A DNA stretch of 64,000 bases from Pseudomonas farsensis (GCF_014268805.2 NZ_JABWRF020000004.1:62001-126000), one strand, 5' to 3'; shown: positions 16,616 to 25,260, counted from the first letter of the stretch. The notes: generated by a model from the letters alone, not told the origin. Translations and numbers: made by a program.

Positions 16616-17692
16616 ATGGCAGATATCTTTGAAAACCCGATGGGCCTCGAAGGCTTTGAATTCATCGAATTCGCATCGCCCACCCCAGGCGTGCTGGAAC
16701 CTGTTTTCCAGATCCTCGGTTTCACCAAAGTGGCAACCCACCGCTCCAAGGATGTACACCTGTATCGCCAGGGCGGCATCAACCTCATTCTGAACAACGA
16801 ACCTAAAAGCATCGCTTCGTACTTTGCCGCCGAGCATGGCCCGTCGGTATGCGGCATGGCGTTCCGCGTGCGCAACGCCCACGAAGCCTATGCCCGCGCG
16901 CTGGAACTGGGCGCACAGCCGGTCGAAATCGAAACCGGCCCTATGGAGCTGCGCCTGCCCGCAATCAAAGGTATCGGTGGTGCGCCGCTGTACCTGATCG
17001 ACAGGTTCGAGGAAGGCAGCTCGATCTACGACATCGACTTCAACTTCATCGAGGGCGTTGATCGCAACCCGGTCGGTGCGGGCCTGAAGATCATCGATCA
17101 CCTGACCCACAACGTGTACCGTGGGCGCATGACCTACTGGGCCGGCTTCTACGAAAAACTGTTCAACTTCCGCGAAATCCGCTACTTCGACATCAAGGGC
17201 GAGTACACCGGCCTGACCTCCAGGGCCATGACGGCCCCAGATGGCATGATCCGTATTCCGCTCAACGAAGAGTCGTCCAAGGGCGCCGGGCAGATCGAAG
17301 AGTTCCTCATGCAGTTCAACGGCGAAGGCATCCAGCACGTGGCCTTCCTCACCGATGACCTGCTCAAGACCTGGGATGCCCTGAAGGGCATCGGCATGCG
17401 CTTCATGACCCCGCCACCGCAAACTTACTACGAGATGCTCGAAGAGCGTCTGCCAGGCCATGGCGAGCCGGTCGACCAGTTGCAGGCGCGCGGTATTCTG
17501 CTCGACGGTGCTTCTGAGTCGGGCGACAAGCGTCTGCTGCTGCAGATTTTCTCCGAAACCTTGCTGGGGCCGGTGTTCTTCGAGTTCATCCAGCGCAAGG
17601 GTGACGATGGCTTTGGTGAAGGCAACTTCAAGGCGCTGTTCGAGTCGATCGAGCGCGACCAGGTACGTCGTGGGGTGTTGAACGTCGAGTAA
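16616..17692 (+). CDS. hpd: 4-Hydroxyphenylpyruvate dioxygenase
   Basis: This 358-residue Fe(II) enzyme converts 4-hydroxyphenylpyruvate to homogentisate in tyrosine and phenylalanine catabolism. Length equals that of characterised Pseudomonas HPPD. Both VOC-type halves are present, and the iron triad is visible: His162 (IIDHLTHNV), His241 (GIQHVAFL) and Glu323 (FFEFIQRKG). The C-terminal helix region GFGEGNFKALFESIE is intact. ATG 16616 has GAGGA seven bases upstream. It is monocistronic, bounded by REP elements. The leader carries a possible uORF and attenuator hairpin. No homogentisate dioxygenase genes are in the window. Confidence 0.97.
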   Translation: MADIFENPMGLEGFEFIEFASPTPGVLEPVFQILGFTKVATHRSKDVHLYRQGGINLILNNEPKSIASYFAAEHGPSVCGMAFRVRNAHEAYARALELGAQPVEIETGPMELRLPAIKGIGGAPLYLIDRFEEGSSIYDIDFNFIEGVDRNPVGAGLKIIDHLTHNVYRGRMTYWAGFYEKLFNFREIRYFDIKGEYTGLTSRAMTAPDGMIRIPLNEESSKGAGQIEEFLMQFNGEGIQHVAFLTDDLLKTWDALKGIGMRFMTPPPQTYYEMLEERLPGHGEPVDQLQARGILLDGASESGDKRLLLQIFSETLLGPVFFEFIQRKGDDGFGEGNFKALFESIERDQVRRGVLNVE

Positions 17693-18013
17693 GCCGCGTC
17701 GGGCCTCATCGCAGGCTAGCGCCAGCTCTCATAGAACAACCGCTAACTATCTGATTTACATGGATAACGTGGGAGCGGGCTTGCCCCGCGATAGCGATAG
17801 CAATGCCAACATCGCATCGCGGGGCAAGCCCGCTCCCACGGTGCCCAGTTCTCTGCGCGACAGCGCAGCCCGGAAGGGCTGGGTGATCTCCCACAGGGTC
17901 TGGGTCAATCCACAATATCGAGGCTGGACAAATTAACTGTGGTAGCCGGCGATAGCCTGCGATGGGGCCATCACAGGCGTGCTCAGGCGCAACCCTAATA
18001 CCTCCAAAGGCAA
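17693..18013. repeat. Nested REP-type inverted repeats between hpd and the autotransporter gene
   Basis: A perfect 24-bp inverted repeat (GTGGGAGCGGGCTTGCCCCG-type arm at 17769-17792, complement at 17816-17839) is the standard P. putida REP pair. Around it lie weaker copies of a second REP class: GCCTCATCGCAGGCTAGCGCCA near 17704-17725 and its inverted relative near 17948-17970. The same second class is found as a perfect pair at 42612-42768. The intergenic stretch contains no gene. Confidence 0.8.
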
Positions 18014-18029
18014 GGCCCCCGAAGGGGCC
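18014..18029 (-). terminator. Terminator of the autotransporter operon
   Basis: On the minus strand GGCCCC-TTCG-GGGGCC forms a very stable tetraloop hairpin 20 bp after the autotransporter stop, followed by TTGCCTTT. The U-tract is imperfect, but position and stem strength fit termination of the leftward operon. Confidence 0.6.
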
Positions 18030-18048
18030 GTCCCGCAAAGCTTGCGGA

Positions 18049-21000
18049 TCAGAACTTGCCGTCCAGCCCAATGCGGAACATCTCATTGCGCTCGTTGGTG
18101 CCCAGCGCAGTCTTGTAGGAAACCCCCACACGCCAACTCCGGCCAAGGCTCAAGTCCAGCCCGGTATCCAGGTCCATGAAATTGGTGTCTAGCGGGTCTG
18201 GCGACAACCGGTACGTCACCCCGTCATTGCCCTGGTCTGCATACCGCATCCGGTAATCCTGGTTACGGCTGAAGTTGTGGCCCCAGGCCAGCCCGACCCG
18301 CGGCGTCAGCATGCCAAGCCGGGTTTCGATGTCGTATCCAGAGCGCACACCGACGAACGAGGTGAAGTAACGCAGCGTCTGCTCCTCGTAAGCCAGTGCC
18401 AACTCACCCCCGCCGCGCTCGCGGTAGGCATCGAGCCGGGTAAAGCTGCTGTTGACCCGCGCATAGGGCGCAAGCGACAACGCCCCGTGGCGATATTCGT
18501 AGCTTGCGGTGAGCGAGGCGAATAACTGGTCAGCATCGCGCGAGCCCTTGGCGTAGCCATTGGAGGGGTCTTCGGTCACGTAGCGGCGCGAATCGAAGCT
18601 GATCCGGTTGTAGCCCAGCAGCGCGTCGACATACACCTGCGACAGTGGGTTGACGCTCAGGTAGGCCGCCAGCCCCAGGGCATCGCCATCGCTACGCGAG
18701 TCATGCTCGCCGATGTCCGCGCGGTCGTTGCCGTAGCCAAAGCCCACGCCTACCACCGTCCTCGGCGACAGCCGGTAGTCCACGCCGGCGCTCAGGCCAA
18801 AGGTGGTAAAGCTGTTGTCCTGGGCGCCGCGAGCGCGGTTGGAGCCGGTGTTGACGAAGCCATCGGTCCAGTAGGCCAGTGCGTCTTCCCGGCACTCACC
18901 GGTGGTTGCGCGTGAGCTGTCCTTGTCCTGGCGACGTTTTTCATCGTCATCCGCATCGCGGCCCTTGCCGTTGCCTTCAAGCTCGTCGCGCAAGGCCCTG
19001 CCTAGCCCGCCAAGGCTGACATCTTCACGGCCGTGGCGCACGCTGGCATTGAACGAATTACGGTCGCAGGTGGGGCGGTGCAGTTGCTCCAGGCGGCGGT
19101 TGAAGTTGTCCATCTGCGTGCTGGCAAAGCGCTCGGCGGCGCGCGACTGCGCGTTCAGCAGGCCGATTACCTCCGGGTCTTTGGAGGGGTCGGGGCGCGA
19201 TTGCACGGCAAAGGTGATGAAGCTGGCCACTGCGCCGCCGGCATTGCTCAGGCTGAAGGACACCACCGCAGCACCGGTAAACGCCGCGGCCGGGGTGAAG
19301 CTCAGGGTGAACGGGCCGGTCATGCGCGCGGTACCGGCCGAAGGCGGGCTGACTGACAACAGCGTCGCGCTGGTGAATGGGCCGCCGGTCGCGCCACGGG
19401 TAAGGTCCACGGTGGCACTTTGGCCGGCAACCACCGTTTCGCTGCTCGGCGGTACTACGACTGCCTGGGATTGCACCTGCAAGGTGTAGTTGCCGCTGCC
19501 GGTCGCACTGTTGCTATCGGTGGCGGTGATGGTGAAGCTGCTGGTGGCTGCGGTGGTCGGGGTGCCGCTTAGCATGCCGCTGGCAGCGTTGAGGCTCAGC
19601 CCGGGCGGCAGTGCACCACTGGTCACCGCGAAGGTGTAGGGCGTCGCACCGCCGCTGACAGTGAACGCCTGGGTGTAGGCAGTATTCAGGCTGGCATCCG
19701 GCAGGCTGGCGCTGGCGGGGGAAAGCGCCAAGGTTGGGGCCGTGACCGTAACGGTGACCATAGCTGGCGCAGATGTACCGCCTGGGCCGGTTGCGGTATA
19801 GCTGAAGCTGTCGCTGCCCGAAAAGCCTGGTGCGGGGGTATAGGTGATGGTGGTGCCGCTCGCCGAGGCTGTGCCATGGGTGGCAGTGCTGCTGATGGCC
19901 ACGCTGGTGGTTGCGCCGCCGCTCAAGTTCAGGGTTACCGGGGTGGCCGAACTGTTGGCCGCCACCGTGGCGCTGGTCGAGCCTGCCACTGGCGCCGTGT
20001 TGCTCACCGTCCCTGAGTAAGACCTGGATGCCGTGAAGCCGTTGTCATCTGTGGCCGTTACGTTAAACGAGTAAGCCCCGGCTGTGGTGGGCGTCCCTGA
20101 AACGGTCGAGCCGCTCAGCGTCAACCCAGCCGGTAGTGTACCCGCAGTGATGGCGTAACCGTAAGGGGCCGCACCTCCGCTGGTGCCTAGGACTTGGTTG
20201 TAGCTTGTGCCGACAAGAGGAGCAGGCATTGTCGTCGGGCTTATAGAAAGGCTGGGGGCGGCGATTGTCATGTTGTAGATCTGACTGCCTGACGTGCTGT
20301 TGGCGTCGGTTGCTGTCACCATGAAGCTGAATGTCCCAGGTGCAATCGGGGTTCCACTCAACGCGCCGTTGCTTGCAAGGGTCAACCCCGTGGGCAACGC
20401 GCCTGCGCTGACTGCATAGCTGTAGCCACCGCTACCACCGCTCGCTGTCAGGGTTTGGCTGTATGCGTTGGCGTAGTTTGGGGTGGGCAGGGCACTCGGG
20501 CTGATGGTCACGCTCGGCGCTGCTACCGTCATCGTGTAGGCCCGACTTCCGCTGACGCCGTTGCCGTCAGTTGCGGTCACGGTGAAGTTGAAACTGCCGC
20601 CTGCTGTCGGGGTGCCGCTCAGGGCGCCACTGCTGGCAAGGGTCAAACCGGTGGGGAGTGAGCCTGCATTGACCGTATAGCTATAGCTACCGTTGCCCCC
20701 GCTGGTCGTCAGGTTCTGGCTGTAGGGGGTGATATAGCTTGGGTTGGGCAAGGAGACTGGGCTGATTGTCAGGGTTGGCGCACTGACTGTGATGCTCACT
20801 GTCGCCGGTGCCGAGGTACCGCTGCTGTTGGTGGCGGTGTAGGTGAAGGAGTCAGTGCCCGAATACCCGGGGTTGGGGGTGTAGGTGATCGACGTGCCGT
20901 TGGCTGTCGCGGTGCCATTGCTTGCGGCGCTGGCGACTGCAACGCTGGTGGCGGGGCCGCCGCTGAGGTTCAGCGTCACCGGGTTGCTGCCGGTGTTGGC

Positions 21001-22221
21001 GGCTACCGTCAAGCTCAACCCGCCAGCCACAGGTGGTGCGACGTAGGTAAAGGCATTGGTCAGCGTGGCTGTGCCGCCTGCAATAGTGGCAACGATGTTG
21101 ACGGTGCCGGCAGCATGGGCCGGGGTGATTACCGTGACAGATGTCGGGCTGTTGACGGTCACCGCAGCGGCGGCATTACCGCCAAAGCTGACTGCCGTAG
21201 TGCCAGTGAGGTTGGTGCCGGTAAGGGTCACGCTAGTCCCGCCTGCGCTGGGGCCGGTGTTCGGGTTGGCTGCGCTCAACGTCGGTGGCGGCGTTACGTA
21301 GGTGTAGGCCGCAGCCAGCGAGGTGTTGCCGCCAGGGGTGGTGATGCTGACCGCAACAGCGCCGGCAGCATGGGCGGGGGTAGTGACTGTCACCGATGTA
21401 CTGGAGTTGACCACCAGCCCGGTTGCGGCAACGCCGTCAAAGGTAACGGCCGTTGCTCCGGAGAGGTTGGTACCGGTCAGGGTCACGCTGGTGCCGCCTG
21501 CGGTGCTGCCGCTGTTGGGGTTGATACTGCTCAGGGTTGGCGCTGGGGTGACATAGGTATAGGCATTGGTCAGGGTGAATGTGCCCCCGGGCGTGGTGAC
21601 GGTCACGTTGCTCGCACCCGCGGCATTTGCCGGTGTTGTCGCCGTGATGGTGGTGGCATTGACCACGATGATGTTTGTGGCGGCTGTGCCACCAATGGTG
21701 ACCGCTGTGGCGCCGCTGAGGTTGGTACCGGTCAGGGTCACGCTGGTACCGCCTGCCGTGCTGCCGCTAGGGGGGCTGATGCCGGTGAGCGTCGGAGTGG
21801 CACTCGCCCCCACCTGCAGGGTGTAGGAGCCCACGTCGGCATCGAAATTATCATCAGCCACCGAGATGATTAAAGTGTAAGTCCCGGCAACGGTCGGGGT
21901 GCCCGACAGGGTGGTAGTGGTGCTGCCGGGTGACTCTGCGAGGGTCAGCCCCGCGGGCAGGCATCGCCGACTGGGGGTGTAGGAGGGGTCGTTCAGGTCG
22001 CACTCGTACCAGCCAGCGATGATGACGCCCCCAGTCGAGGCGGTGAAGCTTGTAGTGTATGGCTGGTTCAGAGCTGCCGGAGGCAGCGTACTGTTTTTGG
22101 CAGGGCTGACCAGGCTTGGCACGGCCTGGGCCTCGGCCGACAGCAGCGCGGCCAGGGTCAACAGGCACAGGGCCAGGAAAGAGCGGGCCCAATGGGCCAT
22201 GAATGGGGTCGGTGCGTTCAT
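18049..22221 (-). CDS. Giant autotransporter with IPT/TIG and Ig-like repeats
   Basis: This predicted 1,390-residue type V secreted adhesin-like protein has a signal peptide at about residues 1-33 (ALCLLTLAALLSAEAQA), an Ig-like (He_PIG-type) domain 40-137, three IPT/TIG domains with near-identical PNSGSTAGGTSVTLTGTNL cores (about 143-224, 228-309, 313-394), a cadherin-like domain with ITYTPNPGYSGTDSFTYTA (398-479), three He_PIG domains sharing LPTGLTLASSGALSGTP (483-739), another cadherin-like domain (740-827), another He_PIG (831-916), a charged linker (1010-1110) and a beta-barrel of about 278 residues ending in Phe. ATG 22221 has AGGA six bases upstream. It is the last gene of the tail-collar operon. 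A role in surface attachment is inferred. Confidence 0.88.
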   Translation of the reverse strand: MNAPTPFMAHWARSFLALCLLTLAALLSAEAQAVPSLVSPAKNSTLPPAALNQPYTTSFTASTGGVIIAGWYECDLNDPSYTPSRRCLPAGLTLAESPGSTTTTLSGTPTVAGTYTLIISVADDNFDADVGSYTLQVGASATPTLTGISPPSGSTAGGTSVTLTGTNLSGATAVTIGGTAATNIIVVNATTITATTPANAAGASNVTVTTPGGTFTLTNAYTYVTPAPTLSSINPNSGSTAGGTSVTLTGTNLSGATAVTFDGVAATGLVVNSSTSVTVTTPAHAAGAVAVSITTPGGNTSLAAAYTYVTPPPTLSAANPNTGPSAGGTSVTLTGTNLTGTTAVSFGGNAAAAVTVNSPTSVTVITPAHAAGTVNIVATIAGGTATLTNAFTYVAPPVAGGLSLTVAANTGSNPVTLNLSGGPATSVAVASAASNGTATANGTSITYTPNPGYSGTDSFTYTATNSSGTSAPATVSITVSAPTLTISPVSLPNPSYITPYSQNLTTSGGNGSYSYTVNAGSLPTGLTLASSGALSGTPTAGGSFNFTVTATDGNGVSGSRAYTMTVAAPSVTISPSALPTPNYANAYSQTLTASGGSGGYSYAVSAGALPTGLTLASNGALSGTPIAPGTFSFMVTATDANSTSGSQIYNMTIAAPSLSISPTTMPAPLVGTSYNQVLGTSGGAAPYGYAITAGTLPAGLTLSGSTVSGTPTTAGAYSFNVTATDDNGFTASRSYSGTVSNTAPVAGSTSATVAANSSATPVTLNLSGGATTSVAISSTATHGTASASGTTITYTPAPGFSGSDSFSYTATGPGGTSAPAMVTVTVTAPTLALSPASASLPDASLNTAYTQAFTVSGGATPYTFAVTSGALPPGLSLNAASGMLSGTPTTAATSSFTITATDSNSATGSGNYTLQVQSQAVVVPPSSETVVAGQSATVDLTRGATGGPFTSATLLSVSPPSAGTARMTGPFTLSFTPAAAFTGAAVVSFSLSNAGGAVASFITFAVQSRPDPSKDPEVIGLLNAQSRAAERFASTQMDNFNRRLEQLHRPTCDRNSFNASVRHGREDVSLGGLGRALRDELEGNGKGRDADDDEKRRQDKDSSRATTGECREDALAYWTDGFVNTGSNRARGAQDNSFTTFGLSAGVDYRLSPRTVVGVGFGYGNDRADIGEHDSRSDGDALGLAAYLSVNPLSQVYVDALLGYNRISFDSRRYVTEDPSNGYAKGSRDADQLFASLTASYEYRHGALSLAPYARVNSSFTRLDAYRERGGGELALAYEEQTLRYFTSFVGVRSGYDIETRLGMLTPRVGLAWGHNFSRNQDYRMRYADQGNDGVTYRLSPDPLDTNFMDLDTGLDLSLGRSWRVGVSYKTALGTNERNEMFRIGLDGKF

Positions 22222-22328
22222 GCTGCATCCTGCCGATGGACGATCACGCAGCACGTGTCGTTCGACGTGAATCGGGGACGCTTCGGGCGATGCCGAGCTG
22301 TCCATGCTTCCTTGCGTAGGTGGCAGTG

Positions 22329-22871
22329 CTAGTTCATGGCGGCGCTCCGTGGGAGGGCTGGCCTGTGCATCTGCAGATAGGCACCCTGGTCCTCTCCAGG
22401 CAGGAAGCCAAGGCGTGTGTAAAGCCGCCGTGCCGGGCTGAACGGTTCGACGCTCAGGCAGCAAGGTGTAGCCAGTTGGTCGGCCAGTGCCACCACTGCC
22501 TCAAGCACAAGGCTGCCCATGCCGCGGCCCTGCCATGCCGGCAGGAGGGCAATGTCGACCACCCGCAGCGATTGGTCCGCGCGCCATATGCAAAGCCGGC
22601 CTACAGGCTGGTTTTGCTGTACGACCACCAGAAAATCGGCTTGCGGATAATGCCGCTCATAATGCGCGCGCTGCATTTGCTCTTGCGCGTGCAGGAAGGC
22701 CAGGCGTTGTGCATCGCTCCATCCGGGCGCGGCGCTGACTTCCTGCCAGCGCCGGGCTACAAATAGAGCGCGCAGCAACGAGACATCCTCCCCGGTTTGC
22801 CTGCGCAAGCCGGGGAGGGGCAGGCTGGGGGTTGCGCCCAGCAGACTTTGCAGTGCGTCAAGGCAGCTCAT
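22329..22871 (-). CDS. GNAT-family N-acetyltransferase in the tail-collar operon
   Basis: This 180-residue GNAT acetyltransferase transfers acetyl from acetyl-CoA to an unknown amine. The CoA-binding motif A is clear (VVDIALLPAWQGRGMGSLVL, with QGRGMG), as is the C-terminal FSPARRLYTRLGFL. Its ATG overlaps the stop of the upstream tail-collar gene by four bases (22868-22871), so the two are translationally coupled. The autotransporter gene starts 107 bp downstream. Coupling to surface-protein genes suggests the substrate may be one of the operon's own products or a sugar or peptide they carry, but that is inference. Confidence 0.85.
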   Translation of the reverse strand: MSCLDALQSLLGATPSLPLPGLRRQTGEDVSLLRALFVARRWQEVSAAPGWSDAQRLAFLHAQEQMQRAHYERHYPQADFLVVVQQNQPVGRLCIWRADQSLRVVDIALLPAWQGRGMGSLVLEAVVALADQLATPCCLSVEPFSPARRLYTRLGFLPGEDQGAYLQMHRPALPRSAAMN

Positions 22872-23392
22872 GGGTGTGGTGGGTATATCCCTTGCACTGC
22901 GATGCAGTAAACCAGTGTCTGGTAGGGCTGCATGATGTTCATCGGCGCTGAACCGCCTGCCGGTGCCAGGGTCTCGGACGACAGTGAGGTATCGGCCGCC
23001 TTGTTGTAGAGGGTGACCCGGGTCGGTTGCGTCGGCACCACGTTGTTGGCAGGGGCGTTGATCGCGGTACTGGCGGTGACCGAAGGGATGACGTTCAGCC
23101 CGTGGTTATGTTGCGGCAGGTTGTTGACGTTCAGTTGCACCGTATCGGCGCCGGTGGGCTGGGCAAGCTGCCATGTGGTCCCGGTTTTCGATACACCGGC
23201 ACCTACAGCGGCCCGCCCGTTGAGGTTGGGCAACTTGAATGTGTTGGCGCCGGCGCTGCCGTAGGCAAGGCCGATCACCGCATACAACACCGCGTTGGTC
23301 TGAATTGGCAATACCGTGCCGTCGCAGCGCATCCAGCCGCTGGGAATGTAGTTATAGGGGAACAGCCTGACTTCACCGACAAAGGGATCCAT
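22868..23392 (-). CDS. Phage tail-collar domain protein (third copy)
   Basis: This 174-residue protein has a phage Tail_Collar domain of the microcystin-dependent-protein (MdpB) type. It starts with the family opening MDPFVGEVRLFPYNYIPSGW, then CDGTVLPI, FKLPNLNGRAAVG, the His-containing LPQHNHG and a C-terminal CIAVQGIYPP. In phages such domains form trimeric tail fibres; the chromosomal versions lack other phage genes and their role is unsettled. ATG 23392 has GGAG seven bases upstream. The gene overlaps the GNAT gene by four bases and follows two paralogues, so it is the third member of a tandem family that has diverged strongly between the copies. Confidence 0.88.
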   Translation of the reverse strand: MDPFVGEVRLFPYNYIPSGWMRCDGTVLPIQTNAVLYAVIGLAYGSAGANTFKLPNLNGRAAVGAGVSKTGTTWQLAQPTGADTVQLNVNNLPQHNHGLNVIPSVTASTAINAPANNVVPTQPTRVTLYNKAADTSLSSETLAPAGGSAPMNIMQPYQTLVYCIAVQGIYPPHP

Positions 23393-23421
23393 GGTAACTC
23401 CGTTACGAAAGGGGCTGATCG

Positions 23422-23982
23422 TTAGTTGAAGTCCGGGAAATAACCATCCAGGCAGATGATGTAATTGATCGCCAGGGCCCCCATCAGGTTGCTGCGTGTT
23501 GCCGCGGGTGCACCTGCGGCCATCACTGCGTTAGGGTTCAGCGCTACGGTCGCAGTCGGCGGGGCGGGGGGCGGGTTGACCGGTTTGGCGTACAGGCCTG
23601 TCACCACCTGGGTTTTGGTGAAACTCGAGAGCAGCAGCGTAGGCCCGGGTGTCGGAGTGGTGGCGACGGCACTGGTGGTGGTAAACCCATGGCTGTGGGC
23701 CGGCATGTTGTTGCTGGTGACCGGCACCGTTTCGGTACCGCCGAAGCTCGCAAGGGGGCGGTTGCTCAAGCCGGCTCCTTGGCCTTGGCCCACCGGGATG
23801 CGACCGCGCAGGTCCGGCAGGGCGAATGTCGTGCGGCCGTCACCGCCATAGAGGCTGCTGATCAATGCAAACAGTGCGGGGCTCTGATTGACTTGTAACA
23901 GGCTGCCGTCGCAAAAGCGCCAGCCTTGGGGGGCGTAGTTACCGGCAAACAGACGAATCTCACCTACGTAGGCATCTGACAT
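23422..23982 (-). CDS. Phage tail-collar domain protein (second copy)
   Basis: This 186-residue Tail_Collar/Mdp-type protein is paralogous to its two neighbours. Conserved pieces are YVGEIRLFAGNYAPQGWRFC near the start, YGGDGRTTFALPDLRGRIPVG, NMPAHSHG and the final INYIICLDGYFPDFN. The segment between the collar core and the C-terminus (Pro- and Thr-rich, TPTPGPTLL, PPPAPPTA) is longer than in the other copies and may be an exposed variable region. ATG 23982 is preceded by GGAG; upstream in-frame ATG 24045 lies inside the preceding gene and is unlikely. It is separated by 23 bp from the first copy and 29 bp from the third. Confidence 0.88.
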   Translation of the reverse strand: MSDAYVGEIRLFAGNYAPQGWRFCDGSLLQVNQSPALFALISSLYGGDGRTTFALPDLRGRIPVGQGQGAGLSNRPLASFGGTETVPVTSNNMPAHSHGFTTTSAVATTPTPGPTLLLSSFTKTQVVTGLYAKPVNPPPAPPTATVALNPNAVMAAGAPAATRSNLMGALAINYIICLDGYFPDFN

Positions 23983-24005
23983 GGAAAATGCTCCAGTAAG
24001 TTGGG

Positions 24006-24557
24006 TCAAGGGCGGGGTGGGAAGATGCCAATGGAGGCGATGCAATAGCTCAGCGTCAGGAACGGCTGCATGTTGGCCATGGGCGCCCCTTCACCTGCGG
24101 AATCGACCACCATGGGGTCCAGCGTCACCGCGCTCCCGCTCTTGACGGCATATACCGGCTGCGACAGCGCTTTGCCGTCGACGGTCGCCGAGGCGGAGAA
24201 GAAGCCGTTGGCCGGGCTTGCCTGGTTTTCTTTCTGAGTACTGGCTGCCACCTGGTGGGTGTGTGTGGGCATTTGCGCCAGGGTCATGCTTATCGCTTCG
24301 TTGCCACCCTTGCTGCCCAATGGGTGCACATCCAAGGCAGGGCTTGGCGAGGCGACATCGTTGCGGGAAATTGCGACGCGGCCGCTTAGATCAGGCAGGC
24401 CGAAGGTGGTTACCCCATCGCCGCCGTAGGTGACGCCGAGTAAGGTAAACAAGACTTGGTTGGTGTTGATAGGTAATAACTGGCCATTGCACGGTAACCA
24501 GCCTCTGGGAATGCGACCAAAAGCAAAAAGGCGAACTTCGCCAACGAACGGTTCCAT
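24006..24557 (-). CDS. Phage tail-collar domain protein (first copy)
   Basis: This 183-residue Tail_Collar/Mdp-type protein is the first gene of the leftward operon. It has the paralogue signature MEPFVGEVRLFAFGRIPRGW, CNGQLLPI, YGGDGVTTFGLPDLSGRVAI, MPTHTHQVAAST and CIASIGIFPPRP at the end. There is no signal peptide in any of the three copies, so export, if it happens, would need another route. ATG 24557 has CGGAG nine bases upstream. A sigma-70-like promoter lies about 70 bp ahead. There are no capsid, sheath or baseplate genes nearby, which argues against a prophage remnant. Confidence 0.88.
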   Translation of the reverse strand: MEPFVGEVRLFAFGRIPRGWLPCNGQLLPINTNQVLFTLLGVTYGGDGVTTFGLPDLSGRVAISRNDVASPSPALDVHPLGSKGGNEAISMTLAQMPTHTHQVAASTQKENQASPANGFFSASATVDGKALSQPVYAVKSGSAVTLDPMVVDSAGEGAPMANMQPFLTLSYCIASIGIFPPRP

Positions 24558-24624
24558 GACTCAATCTCCGTTTCAGGTATAAACATCAGGCACACGGCAG
24601 GCCTGCAAACGCGCGCAGGGCTGC

Positions 24625-24654
24625 ATAATCGAAAACGACTGATAATTAGTTCAA
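24625..24654 (-). promoter_or_regulatory. Candidate promoter of the tail-collar operon
   Basis: Reading leftward, TTGAAC (24649-24654) and GATTAT (24625-24630) are separated by 18 bp; each matches four of six sigma-70 consensus positions. Transcription would begin about 60 bases before the first collar gene. Confidence 0.4.
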
Positions 24655-25110
24655 CCTTGGAAGAATGTGGTGTCCCTTGCGTGGGCGCCGTCCATTCCCT
24701 GGACTCCATGATGTGTCGGCCATACGCAGAAGGGCGGCCGTGCAGCGGAGATTGGATTGGATCCTAGCGTGAGATGATGGGGAATTGCCATCACTTTTGT
24801 AGGGTTAAGCTCAATTATTGTTTAAAAGATTTCCGTGGCAGGTTTTGATGCCTTTCATTTGGCGTCATAAACCCGTTATGCAATAAGGAATTGGCATAAA
24901 GAATGACGACGAGGCCGCAGCGTGCAGGCTGCTTTAAAAACTCAATGGCCCGGCAAGCCATTGTTTTGTCTTAAACAGGCGGGTTGAGTTGATGTTATTT
25001 AATGCGTAATTGCGACGGTGTCTCAACTGTAAGGGCGGCAAGGTATTACTGCCCCTACAGTTACTCAGTTGCTTGGGGCTTGTGCTACAACAGGCCACGA
25101 GCGCTTAGGC
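24655..25110. other. AT-rich gene-free region upstream of the tail-collar operon
   Basis: No supported gene lies in this stretch, which is clearly more AT-rich than its surroundings, especially around 24780-25020. That composition is a typical MvaT/H-NS target and a sign of acquired DNA. It contains one strong hairpin, AACTGTA-A-GGGC paired with GCCC-C-TACAGTT at 25025-25062, with no U-tract. It may hold further regulatory sites for the operon. Confidence 0.45.
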
Positions 25111-25258
25111 TCTTTCTGAAATGTATCTGCACTCGCCCATAGTGCGTTGAAACGGGGCTCGGAATGCTCATGTACTCCAGTACAGTCGAGCGCGACCCCG
25201 GCCGTTCCTCGCCCCGTTTCGCCTTGTCTGGCCTTCGCGCAGACACATTTCAGACAGA
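25111..25258. repeat. 148-bp palindromic element with 22-bp terminal inverted repeats
   Basis: The ends are inverted copies: TCTTTCTGAAATGTATCTGCAC at 25111-25132 against the complement of 25237-25258, matching at 19 of 22 positions. Inside, GAAACGGGGC...GGAA recurs inverted (25150-25167 and 25203-25220), and a small TGTACT/AGTACA hairpin lies near the centre (GTACTCCAGTAC). The whole element can fold into one long hairpin. It has no coding capacity. Its right end is 2 bp from the stop codon of the MFS gene, so it may also serve as that gene's terminator. It resembles a MITE or large REP-type unit; mobility is not shown, and I see no obvious target-site duplication. Confidence 0.65.
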
Positions 25259-25260
25259 CC

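Noticed and set aside
20000..21800. CRISPR-like or satellite DNA because of regular repeats
   Set aside because: The repeats are coding, about 250 bp long, and translate into IPT and He_PIG domains in one frame.
22868..24557. Prophage remnant
   Set aside because: Only collar-type genes are present, in a normal operon with a GNAT and an autotransporter; no integrase, capsid, lysis or attachment sites seen.
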